The position numbers and the translations under genes were made by a program. From a virus, in the IMG/VR virus record IMGVR_UViG_3300045968_000201, positions 1-30,606 of that record: DNA of 30,606 nt. One strand, given 5' to 3'. Below the pieces are notes generated by a model, which saw only the letters and a list, made by a program, of their open reading frames with translations, did not search any database and was not told the origin of the DNA. Shown here piece after piece: positions 14,564 to 19,862 of this stretch; position 1 is the stretch's first letter, and every line of letters starts with the position of its first letter.

Positions 14564-14697
14564 CAGCGGCGGCGCTGGAGCAGGGCGAGGATGATCGTAC
14601 CGATCATCTCGCCAGCCAACTTCAGGAGCAGGAGCAGGGCCAGCGACGTGAATACTGCGCCGAAGACCTGAGCGAACGAACACGGGCACGTAATCAC
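14563..14697 (-). CDS. Small membrane protein (44 aa)
   Basis: This 44-residue protein has a long hydrophobic stretch, VFGAVFTSLALLLLLKLAGEMIGTIILALL (two helices broken near LAGE), and a triple-Arg C-terminus, so it should insert in the inner membrane. It also has CPC near the N-terminus. The start is GTG 14697 in a GTGA overlap with the Cas4-like gene. An early membrane protein may be a superinfection-exclusion or host-membrane factor (inference), and no family was recognised. Confidence 0.6.
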   Translation of the reverse strand: MITCPCSFAQVFGAVFTSLALLLLLKLAGEMIGTIILALLQRRR

Positions 14698-15521
14698 CGC
14701 GCCCTCCGCTTGTACGGATAGGTGGCCTCGAACCACTGGCGGTAATTCCACTGCTTGATGGCGTCGAGGAACATCGGGAACAGGTAGCTCACCTGAAGTT
14801 TCCAGTTGAACGAGACGTACTCGAAGTCGTCGCCCGCGTCCTTGGGGAACCTGGCCACGGCGGCGCTCACCGGCGGCTCCGCCAGGCCCATTTCAACCGC
14901 GGCGTGGCCGTACGCGGCTAGCTGGAGCGGGTACTCGATGAACACGCCCTTGCTGGTCTTGAAGTCGACCACGGTGAAGACGTCGTCGACGAAGGCCAGC
15001 AGGTCCGTCGTCCCGGCGTAGCCGTGGACCTTGCTGATGAGCCGGGTCTCCGCGCTCGCCGGCCGCACCGTGTGCTTGTCCAGCCACGCATGGAACGAGT
15101 CGACCGCGTTGGCGTGCCGCGAACGGACGGCCACGCCATTCACGATCTCCTGCGAGGGCAGGCTCGGGACGCGCACGTTCTGCCCCATCCGCACGCGCAT
15201 CACGGCCTCGGCATACTTGTGGACCGCCGTCCCGACGTCGGCCGCGTCCTGGCCAATCTTGTGGGGCGGGGCGTTGCCCTGCTCCCGCTCGATCACGTTC
15301 ATGAACGAGTCGACGTCGAGGCCGAGGCAGAAGGCCTTGCCGCCCACCTCCGGGTGCGAGGCCGCGTAGGCCCGCGCCGCGAAGCCCCTGGTGTTGTCCC
15401 GGGCCAGGTACGAGGCCCAGTCCAGGTTCGCGAAGGGGTAGGCGGCCTTCAGGATCGCGGTCACGCGCGGGAGCTTGGTGCCGTCCTGCGCGGTGTAAAA
15501 GTCGTTGTCGCGGGGGCTCAC
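14694..15521 (-). CDS. Cas4/RecB-like PD-(D/E)XK exonuclease
   Basis: This 275-residue protein has the RecB-family nuclease core: the helix GTAVHKYAEAV (with the His of the family), the strand YAGTTDLLAFVDD (metal-binding Asp), TVVDFKTSKG (the D-x-K pair) and the QLAAYGHA helix (motif Q-x3-Y). The N-terminus, DNDFYTAQDGTKLPRVTAIL, matches phage PD-(D/E)XK exonucleases often paired with a single-strand annealing or binding protein. It probably resects DNA ends for recombination. The neighbouring upstream protein (15640-16101) may be its DNA-binding partner. The start is GTG 15521, overlapping the upstream stop (GTGA). Confidence 0.82.
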   Translation of the reverse strand: MSPRDNDFYTAQDGTKLPRVTAILKAAYPFANLDWASYLARDNTRGFAARAYAASHPEVGGKAFCLGLDVDSFMNVIEREQGNAPPHKIGQDAADVGTAVHKYAEAVMRVRMGQNVRVPSLPSQEIVNGVAVRSRHANAVDSFHAWLDKHTVRPASAETRLISKVHGYAGTTDLLAFVDDVFTVVDFKTSKGVFIEYPLQLAAYGHAAVEMGLAEPPVSAAVARFPKDAGDDFEYVSFNWKLQVSYLFPMFLDAIKQWNYRQWFEATYPYKRRAR

Positions 15522-15637
15522 GACGCCGTCCCGTCGAGCACGCGCTGGCACCAAGCCAAGGTCCGCCTGGTACCGACCAGGTAGCCGAGGCCGAAGGCCC
15601 CGGCCACTAGGACGATGCCGATAAGTACGTAGCCCAT
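15518..15637 (-). CDS. Tiny single-pass membrane protein
   Basis: This 39-residue protein is mostly one membrane helix (YVLIGIVLVAGAFGLGYLVG) followed by a basic tail (TRRTLAWCQRVL), giving a positive-inside cytoplasmic end. The start ATG 15637 lies 2 nt after the stop of the upstream gene, and the stop overlaps the Cas4-like start. The function is unknown. It is the second early membrane mini-protein of this operon. Confidence 0.55.
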   Translation of the reverse strand: MGYVLIGIVLVAGAFGLGYLVGTRRTLAWCQRVLDGTAS

Positions 15638-15639
15638 GG

Positions 15640-16101
15640 CTACGCCGCCACCGCCTTCCGGTAGATCTCGGCCTGCTTCGCCGGGTCGGCCTTGGCCACG
15701 TTCTCGGCCGCCGCCTTGATGGACTTCGCGACCACGTCGCCCTTGGCCGCCACCAGGGCGTCGTAGGCCACCGCGGCCTCGTCCTGGGCGCCGGCGGCGG
15801 CCTCGCGGTCGATCTCCAGGCTGAAGTCCTTGGCCGGCTGCGAATTCTTGCCGGGCTTGAGGCCAACGAACGTGACCCGGCACTTGTCCCCGGCCTTCGC
15901 GTTCTCCTCAAGCAGAGACCGGAGAATGACCGGCGTGTTGACCTTGACCGGCTTCCCGGTCAGGTCCGTGAACGAGGCGTGGTAGGTCGGGCGCCCCTGA
16001 TAGCTCCCCTGGCCCAGGGCGAGGAAGGTCCCCTCGAAGACCTGGCCCACGTTCTGCCACTTGTAGAAGGCGCCGCCACTCTGAACCATCTGGTATGCCA
16101 C
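15640..16101 (-). CDS. Putative OB-fold / single-stranded-DNA-binding-like protein
   Basis: This 153-residue protein has about 85 N-terminal residues rich in alternating strands: GQVFEGTFLALGQGSYQGRP, HASFTDLTGKPVKVNTP and KCRVTFVGLKPGKNS. This pattern fits a five-stranded OB-like barrel. An Ala/Lys-rich helical tail follows. Placement beside a Cas4-like exonuclease and upstream of the primase-helicase supports a single-strand-binding or recombination-mediator role. No exact family was recognised, so this is inference. The start is GTG 16101, with GGAG about 10 nt upstream. Confidence 0.6.
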   Translation of the reverse strand: MAYQMVQSGGAFYKWQNVGQVFEGTFLALGQGSYQGRPTYHASFTDLTGKPVKVNTPVILRSLLEENAKAGDKCRVTFVGLKPGKNSQPAKDFSLEIDREAAAGAQDEAAVAYDALVAAKGDVVAKSIKAAAENVAKADPAKQAEIYRKAVAA

Positions 16102-16107
16102 TGGTGG

Positions 16108-16269
16108 TTAGCTCCGTTTCTTCGGCACGGCGCCGAATGCTGTGACCTCGAAGAGGTCGGGGTTGGCTTCCTCGATCCGTTTCGCCAGGTCGTGGGCGCC
16201 GTCGTCCATCGCGTTGCGCCACTCGCGGATCACTGCGTTGTCCTGCCGCTGGGGCCCGTAGCCCGTCAC
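16108..16269 (-). CDS. Small helical hypothetical protein
   Basis: This 53-residue protein starts at GTG 16269 in a GTGA overlap with the gene above. It is mainly one or two charged helices (NAVIREWRNAMDDGAHDLAKRIEEANPDLFEV) with a basic end (PKKRS). No family was recognised. The gene stops only 6 nt before the next start and is part of the same transcript. Confidence 0.55.
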   Translation of the reverse strand: MTGYGPQRQDNAVIREWRNAMDDGAHDLAKRIEEANPDLFEVTAFGAVPKKRS

Positions 16270-16547
16270 CGAGCACCTCCGTCGCAAGGGAAAAGTGAAT
16301 TGGGCCAACGCACCCTGGCGCAGTTCGGGTGGTGCGTGCCCACACACTCCCCCACTCCCAGGGCCTCCATCCGCACCAGGAACCCGGCGCGCTGGGCCAT
16401 GAGGTCGCGCCGGAAGCGCCGCCGATGGTCCCAGCACCAGGCCCGCCAGTAGTTCATGTCGTCGCGGTAGGTGTCGGCATCGAAGCGGATCGACGCGGTG
16501 CCTCCGCCCGCGCCCTCGGCCAGGAGGACCTTGCGTTCGGTTGGCAT
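16266..16547 (-). CDS. Hypothetical Cys/His-containing protein
   Basis: This 93-residue protein starts at ATG 16547, chosen for the GAGAGGAA ribosome-binding site just upstream. A GTG at 16595 overlapping the previous stop would add 16 residues and is also possible. The middle is helical and Trp/Arg-rich (DDMNYWRAWCWDHRRRFRRDL). The end has VGECVGTHHPNCA and FPCDGG, a likely zinc site. No family was recognised. The 24-bp repeat lies upstream of the start. Confidence 0.55.
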   Translation of the reverse strand: MPTERKVLLAEGAGGGTASIRFDADTYRDDMNYWRAWCWDHRRRFRRDLMAQRAGFLVRMEALGVGECVGTHHPNCARVRWPNSLFPCDGGAR

Positions 16548-16591
16548 CGCCTGTTCCTCTCCGTGGTGTGTCGTCAGGTAGCTCGCCATGT

Positions 16592-16909
16592 TCACTCGGC
16601 CCTCGGTGCGGGCCGCCTCCGCCCCTGATAGACCCCGGCATGGGTCCGCGCCTCGGCCTTCAGGCCGCGCAGGGCCGCATCAGTCCGGTCACCGCCCCGC
16701 CGCAGGTGCTCCGTGGTGCTCCGCAGGGCGTTGACCATCCAGGTCCAGGGCCTGCGGACGCCGGCCAACTTCCCGTTGGCCAAAGTCCGGAGGACAGCGT
16801 TCTGCACCGCGTCGGCGGCGTCGGCGTCGTTGTTGGTGCGGCGGCGGGCCACGGCGAAAAGCTCGCCGTAGTGCTCGGTGATCCAGGCGTCGAACTCGGC
16901 TCTCGTCAC
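16592..16909 (-). CDS. Sigma-70 region-2-like protein (ECF type, no region 4)
   Basis: This 105-residue protein has a first part resembling region 2 of extracytoplasmic-function sigma factors: FDAWITEHYGELFAVARRRTNN, then the acidic helix DADAADAVQNAVLRTLAN (compare the D-AED-x-VQ-x-xFLR motif), then RRPWTWMVNALRSTTEHLRR, matching the W-L-x-x-I-x-RN segment. The remaining 35 residues are basic and short, so a DNA-binding region 4 is missing. It could bind host RNA polymerase core and redirect or inhibit it. Alternatively it is a phage nuclease-regulator that borrowed the fold. The start is GTG 16909, with GGAGAA 5 nt upstream. Its C-terminus is encoded by the 24-bp repeat. Confidence 0.62.
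   Translation of the reverse strand: MTRAEFDAWITEHYGELFAVARRRTNNDADAADAVQNAVLRTLANGKLAGVRRPWTWMVNALRSTTEHLRRGGDRTDAALRGLKAEARTHAGVYQGRRRPAPRAE
16616..16639 (-). repeat. 24-bp repeat, copy 2
   Basis: This is the exact second copy of 9352-9375, in the same orientation to transcription. Here it codes for AGVYQGRR at the end of the sigma-like protein and lies 21 nt upstream of the GTG at 16595. It is therefore read as protein in one place and as leader in the other. Confidence 0.85.
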
Positions 16910-16949
16910 GGGCGTTCTCCCCGCCCGGCGGGAGGCGCCCGGAGACACG

Positions 16950-16984
16950 AACAGCCCGGACGGGATCTCTCCCGCCGGGCTGTT
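16950..16984. terminator. Strong hairpin between early genes (terminator or attenuator)
   Basis: A 15-bp stem, AACAGCCCGG with CCGGGCTGTT plus CGGGA with TCCCG (one bulged A), encloses the loop TCTC. It lies upstream of the sigma-like gene and after the gene at 17035-17220. No long T-run follows on either strand, so it may pause or attenuate rather than fully terminate minus-strand transcription. Confidence 0.55.
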
Positions 16985-17034
16985 GTGGTTGTGTGTTCCC
17001 GGGTGCTACGTCAAGACTGCGTACGCGGTGAGGG

Positions 17035-17220
17035 CTAGGCTTCGGCCGTCACCTCGTCGAACCGCTTGGGCACGTCCCGGAAGTCGACCGAGACGGTCAT
17101 GGGCACGCCATTCTTGAAGTGGACGGTCGCGACCACCGGGCCCGTCAGGTCCGGGTTCTGCGACCCCAGCACAGACATCGACTGACGGAGGACGCGGTAG
17201 AATTTCGCGCAACGGTTCAC
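17035..17220 (-). CDS. Hypothetical strand-rich protein
   Basis: This 61-residue protein starts at GTG 17220 in a GTGA overlap. After a basic helix (CAKFYRVLRQSMSVLG) it has GPVVATVHFKNGVPMTVSVDF, a likely beta hairpin, and it ends with an acidic tail. No family was recognised. It is the last gene before the hairpin at 16950-16984, so it may close an operon section. Confidence 0.55.
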   Translation of the reverse strand: MNRCAKFYRVLRQSMSVLGSQNPDLTGPVVATVHFKNGVPMTVSVDFRDVPKRFDEVTAEA

Positions 17221-17465
17221 TGCGTCTCACCTCTCACGGCCGCCACGCGGCCGTTCCGGAATTCCAGAACAATGTGCATCGTTGACTCGCCACGCGCGGC
17301 CGCCAGGGCAACGCCTCGGGCCAGGTCCGCCAGTAGCTCGGGGCTCAGGGCCCGGGCAGCCTGGCGCTGCGCCTGGGCCCCGCGCCGCGCGATCTCGCGG
17401 CGCTCGAAGTCGGCGGTCAGTTCCTCGTTCCACAGGGCGCATTCGACGTCGCGGTCCACGCTCAC
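17217..17465 (-). CDS. Hypothetical helical protein
   Basis: This 82-residue protein starts at GTG 17465 in a GTGA overlap with the HicA-like gene. It has charged Ala-rich helices (LTADFERREIARRGAQAQRQAARAL and LLADLARGVALAAARG) and ends in a short strand pair (MHIVLEFRNGRVAAV). Because it follows a HicA-like gene it could be a partner, but it lacks a recognisable HicB fold or ribbon-helix-helix motif. Confidence 0.55.
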   Translation of the reverse strand: MSVDRDVECALWNEELTADFERREIARRGAQAQRQAARALSPELLADLARGVALAAARGESTMHIVLEFRNGRVAAVRGETQ

Positions 17466-17662
17466 ACCGTCACCTCCGCGCCCACGGCCCGCAGGGCGCG
17501 GCGGACGTCCGACCGTTCGTTGAGGAAGGCCCGCCGGTCGCCCGGCGTGCGGGACATGACCACGGTGCGGCCGGCGGTGTGGCTGAAGACCAGGTGCCGC
17601 CCCTCGCGGAGCCGGAACCCGGCGTCCAGGAGGGCCTGGTGCAGGATGGCGTGGGCGCTCAT
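17462..17662 (-). CDS. HicA-like small protein (dsRBD-type mRNA interferase fold)
   Basis: This 66-residue protein has the layout of HicA toxins: a helix (ILHQALLDAGF), a strand turn with the candidate catalytic His (REGRHLVFSH), the strand GRTVVMSRTPGD and a last helix (SDVRRALRAVG). HicA proteins cut mRNA. The usual G-S-H motif reads G-R-H here. The start ATG 17662 overlaps the upstream stop (ATGA). No HicB antitoxin is evident beside it, so it may be a solitary domain with another role in the phage. Confidence 0.5.
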   Translation of the reverse strand: MSAHAILHQALLDAGFRLREGRHLVFSHTAGRTVVMSRTPGDRRAFLNERSDVRRALRAVGAEVTV

Positions 17663-17826
17663 GCCGCCCCTCCCTTGCACGCCGGGCACGTCCACAACTC
17701 CGGGCGCATCCGCTTCCCGTCGATGGACGCGAAGACCTGGACCCGCTGCCGGGTCTCGACCCACTTCCGGCACTTGTGGCAGTAGGCGGAGGGCTTCTCG
17801 GCGACCACGGGCGCGGCGCGCTTCAC
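17659..17826 (-). CDS. Zinc-ribbon mini-protein
   Basis: This 55-residue protein has YCHKCRKW (about 15-22) and WTCPACKG (about 45-52) joined by a beta hairpin (RVQVFASIDGKRM), a textbook zinc ribbon. The start is GTG 17826 in a GTGA overlap. It belongs to the run of zinc-binding mini-proteins downstream of the early promoter at 18635-18664. Its binding partner is unknown. Confidence 0.65.
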   Translation of the reverse strand: MKRAAPVVAEKPSAYCHKCRKWVETRQRVQVFASIDGKRMRPELWTCPACKGGAA

Positions 17827-18023
17827 TGGGCCACCTCGGTGTAGGCGTAGATCTTCGCCACGCCCGTCACCGCGTCTACGAACAGCACCTGGCCCTCGCC
17901 GTGGGCGCGGGCGATGTGGTACCGCGCGGCCCGGCGGGCCAGCCTCTGGCCAAGGATGTTCTGGTACACTCGCCGGTCGCACTTCTCGCAGTCGATGTGG
18001 TACTGCTTGCGTCCGCCTGGCAT
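17823..18023 (-). CDS. Small C2H2-like zinc-binding protein
   Basis: This 66-residue protein has CEKCDRRVYQ near the N-terminus and YHIARAH further on, giving a possible Cys2His2 site. A short strand region follows (QVLFVDAVTGVAKIYAY). The start ATG 18023 shares bases with the upstream TGA (TGATG) and has GGAGG seven nt before it. A GTG one codon upstream is possible. The role is unknown. Confidence 0.6.
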   Translation of the reverse strand: MPGGRKQYHIDCEKCDRRVYQNILGQRLARRAARYHIARAHGEGQVLFVDAVTGVAKIYAYTEVAQ

Positions 18024-18181
18024 CACCGATCCTCCTCCGCCCAGTAGGGCGCGTCGTCGCGGTCGTCAATGTCGATCACCCGGTCGTCATCGCGGCAGGC
18101 CGCGCAGAGGCGGCCGCCGCGCGTGGGGGTCTCGCAGCCGAGGCAGCGGAAGGCGTCCGCGTCGTCGAACGGGCGGCGCAT
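18023..18181 (-). CDS. Zinc-ribbon mini-protein with acidic tail
   Basis: This 52-residue protein has RCLGCETP and LCAACRDD as two Cys pairs (about 13-16 and 26-29), followed by a very acidic tail (DRVIDIDDRDDAPYWAEED). The start ATG 18181 overlaps the upstream stop (TGATG). The acidic tail could mimic DNA or bind a basic host protein, but that is speculation. It sits in the coupled chain of early mini-genes. Confidence 0.6.
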   Translation of the reverse strand: MRRPFDDADAFRCLGCETPTRGGRLCAACRDDDRVIDIDDRDDAPYWAEEDR

Positions 18182-18384
18182 CACTTCACCTCGCAGATCG
18201 GCTTGCCGCCCACCGTGGCGTCGAGCGGGAAGCCGCAGCAGTAGCAGTTGATGAGCGCGGCCACGCGGGGGCCGACCACCAGGGACTTGATCTCGCGCGG
18301 GTCGATGTCCGCGAGGGCCGAGTCGATCTCGCCACGGGAGCAGAACGGAAGCTTGCCGGCGTAGGTCCAGATCTTGTAACGCAT
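18181..18384 (-). CDS. Small Cys-containing hypothetical protein
   Basis: This 67-residue protein starts at ATG 18384. It has an N-terminal strand region (YKIWTYAGKLPFCSRGEI), a helix with DIDPREIKSLVVGPRVAAL, then NCYCCGFPL and PICEVK. The last four Cys could form a zinc site. This is the type of small early phage protein that usually targets host functions, but no family was recognised. Confidence 0.6.
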   Translation of the reverse strand: MRYKIWTYAGKLPFCSRGEIDSALADIDPREIKSLVVGPRVAALINCYCCGFPLDATVGGKPICEVK

Positions 18385-18387
18385 GGC

Positions 18388-18594
18388 TTACACCGCCTCG
18401 TCGTACGCGTCGATCAGCTTGAACGAGTCGACGGCGCCCTCGACCTCGCCCGTCTCGATCAGGGTCCGCAGCCAGGACGCCGTGTTCTCCGCGATCACAG
18501 CCTTGGTGATCGGGGCGCCGCGACCGTCGAGCGAAATCACCACGGAGAGCTTCACCTCGTAGACCAGCGTGTCCCGCTTCACTTGCTTCGCCAT
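18388..18594 (-). CDS. First small gene behind early promoter at 18.65 kb
   Basis: This 68-residue protein starts at ATG 18594, chosen for the GGAGGGG five nt upstream. The ATG at 18606 lies in the conserved leader. It has strands (DTLVYEVKLSVVISLDG) followed by helices (KAVIAENTASWLRTLIET and a final AVDSFKLIDAYDEAV). It shares its first residues, MAKQ, with the tiny protein behind the next promoter. This likely reflects duplication of the promoter-leader-start segment. No family was recognised. Confidence 0.6.
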   Translation of the reverse strand: MAKQVKRDTLVYEVKLSVVISLDGRGAPITKAVIAENTASWLRTLIETGEVEGAVDSFKLIDAYDEAV

Positions 18595-18634
18595 CGTCCC
18601 CTCCATCGCGTTGTTGGATTCGACTACACGATAG

Positions 18635-18664
18635 AGCCTACGCGAAGACGCGTAGGCCTGTCAA
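18635..18664 (-). promoter_or_regulatory. Early promoter/operator, copy 3 of the family
   Basis: On the minus strand TTGACA (18659-18664) and TAGGCT (18635-18640) are separated by 18 nt. The spacer contains an 8-bp inverted repeat, CCTACGCG-AAGA-CGCGTAGG, across the TTCGCG core. Downstream comes the shared leader with TCTATCG, GTAGTCGAATCCAACAACGCG-type sequence and GGAGG. Confidence 0.75.
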
Positions 18665-18673
18665 GCGCTATTT

Positions 18674-18946
18674 TCAGAAGCACACGTCGCAGGTGCAATG
18701 CGCCCGCTTCCCGCTCTCGCACCGGCGCGATGCCGTGTGGCGCGGGGCGCAGACGGCCAGGGGGTTGGGCGCGGCATAGAGCTCGGCGCAACCGGGACAG
18801 CCGGGCTCCAGGGACCCGAGGCGCTCCAGGCGGGCGATGACCTGGGCGCGGGTTTCGTGGGTGGTGGCCAGGCACTCCACACAACGCTTCCTCGGGTAGT
18901 CGTCGTGGTGGCCGAGCGCATGAACCTCAGCCATACTCCGCGGCAT
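18674..18946 (-). CDS. Cys-rich zinc-binding protein
   Basis: This 90-residue protein has several Cys/His clusters: HALGHHDD, RCVECLATTH, GCPGCAEL, VCAPRH, RRCESG and HCTCDVCF at the very end. That is enough ligands for two or three zinc ions. The helix RAQVIARLERLG separates the first two knuckles. The start ATG 18946 overlaps the stop of the 23-residue gene (TGATG). The stop lies 10 nt before the next promoter. No family was recognised. Nucleic-acid binding is plausible. Confidence 0.62.
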   Translation of the reverse strand: MPRSMAEVHALGHHDDYPRKRCVECLATTHETRAQVIARLERLGSLEPGCPGCAELYAAPNPLAVCAPRHTASRRCESGKRAHCTCDVCF

Positions 18947-19017
18947 CACCGCACCTCCACCAGCAGGACGATGCTGCCGTGGTTGATGACCCGGATGTCG
19001 TACCCTTGCTTTGCCAT
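18946..19017 (-). CDS. Very short ORF (23 aa) behind early promoter at 19.07 kb
   Basis: ATG 19017 follows GGAGG and encodes MAKQGYDIRVINHGSIVLLV plus three residues, then a TGATG overlap with the next gene. Three arguments support translation: a good ribosome-binding site, coupling to the next start, and an N-terminus shared with the gene behind the 18.65-kb promoter. It may serve mainly as a leader peptide for the zinc protein downstream. Confidence 0.4.
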   Translation of the reverse strand: MAKQGYDIRVINHGSIVLLVEVR

Positions 19018-19057
19018 CCCATCCTCCACCGCGTTGTTGGATTCGACTACGCGACAC

Positions 19058-19086
19058 AGACTACGCGAAGTCGCGTCGGCTGTCAA
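19058..19086 (-). promoter_or_regulatory. Early promoter/operator, copy 2 of the family
   Basis: On the minus strand TTGACA (19081-19086) and TAGTCT (19058-19063) are 17 nt apart, with CGACGCGACTTCGCG as most of the spacer. The leader contains a second CGCGTAGTC and the GAATCCAACAACGCG segment, then GGAGG. Confidence 0.78.
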
Positions 19087-19089
19087 CAA

Positions 19090-19584
19090 TTATTTTTCCC
19101 CAGTGTTCATGCGGCGAATCTCAAGGACCGACCAACCGGGGTGTGCGCGGCGGTACTCGCGGAGCGTGTAGGCGCGCAGGTCGCCGGGGTTGATGATCTT
19201 GCCGTCCGCGAAGGGCATGATGTGGGCGCGGCAGCCCTTCTTGACGAGCACGGTGCCCCTGCCCGTCGGCAGGACGCGAACCCGGCGCGATACGCGCTCG
19301 GTCCCCGGCGCCACGTCCGGCCCCTGGTCTACCAGGGAGACGAGAAGGGGGCCGCCCATCGCGTGCGCGAGGTCCTTGACCACCATCCAGAACACACGGC
19401 GGTAGCCGGGCATGCGCAGGTCCGCCATGTCCGCCCAGCACGCCAGGGCCTCGTAGCCCGGGAACGTACGAGCCTGCGCCAGGGCGCGCTCGCGCACCTC
19501 GGCCAGCGGGCGGCCGGCCAGGGCGGCGAGGGTGGCCAGCATGCACTCCTGGGGGCCCTGCGGCTCGACGATCATGGTCGTCAC
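19090..19584 (-). CDS. Papain-like / C39-type cysteine peptidase-like protein
   Basis: This 164-residue protein has a start resembling C39-type peptidase folds, with EPQGPQECMLATLAALAG. The Gln-x-x-Cys pair (Cys about residue 14) begins the first helix. Later come a strand with a conserved His, CRAHIMPFADGKIINP, and a following Asp/Asn that could complete the triad. The sequence between is Trp-containing and helical (ALACWADMADLRMPGYRRVFWMV). A protease, a deamidase-like enzyme or an inactive domain are all possible. The start is GTG 19584 in a GTGA overlap. ATG three codons on is an alternative. Confidence 0.55.
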   Translation of the reverse strand: MTTMIVEPQGPQECMLATLAALAGRPLAEVRERALAQARTFPGYEALACWADMADLRMPGYRRVFWMVVKDLAHAMGGPLLVSLVDQGPDVAPGTERVSRRVRVLPTGRGTVLVKKGCRAHIMPFADGKIINPGDLRAYTLREYRRAHPGWSVLEIRRMNTGEK

Positions 19585-19793
19585 TCCGCCGCGTCCACCC
19601 AGGCGCCGTCGACCAGCACCTCGGTGCGAACGAGCCCGACCTTGCGGCCCGCGTCCTTGTTGACCTGCGCGACCACCACGGCCCATCGGGTCGCGGTGCG
19701 CCCGTCGCGGAACGTCGACGAGACATGGCGCTTGACGCCGCCGAGCAGCAGCCAGCCTTCCTTCGCCTCGACCACTCCTCTGAACTTCGTCAT
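19581..19793 (-). CDS. First early gene, small strand-rich protein
   Basis: This 70-residue protein is the first gene behind the 19.85-kb promoter, with ATG 19793 after GGAGGGTGCG. It looks like a small antiparallel beta domain: KFRGVVEAKEGWLLLGGVKRH, TATRWAVVVAQVNK, GRKVGLVRTEVLVDG. Leftmost early genes of temperate phages often encode regulators or anti-host proteins, but nothing here identifies which. No family was recognised. Confidence 0.6.
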   Translation of the reverse strand: MTKFRGVVEAKEGWLLLGGVKRHVSSTFRDGRTATRWAVVVAQVNKDAGRKVGLVRTEVLVDGAWVDAAE

Positions 19794-19833
19794 CGCACCC
19801 TCCATCGCGTGGGTGAATTTGACTACGCGATAG

Positions 19834-19862
19834 AGACTACGCGAACTCGCCAACGCTGTCAA
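19834..19862 (-). promoter_or_regulatory. Early promoter/operator, copy 1 of the family
   Basis: On the minus strand TTGACA (19857-19862) and TAGTCT (19834-19839) have a 17-nt spacer ending GAGTTCGCG. A second CGCGTAGTC follows 13 nt on. It faces away from the XRE gene, as expected for an early lytic promoter controlled by a divergent repressor. Confidence 0.8.
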
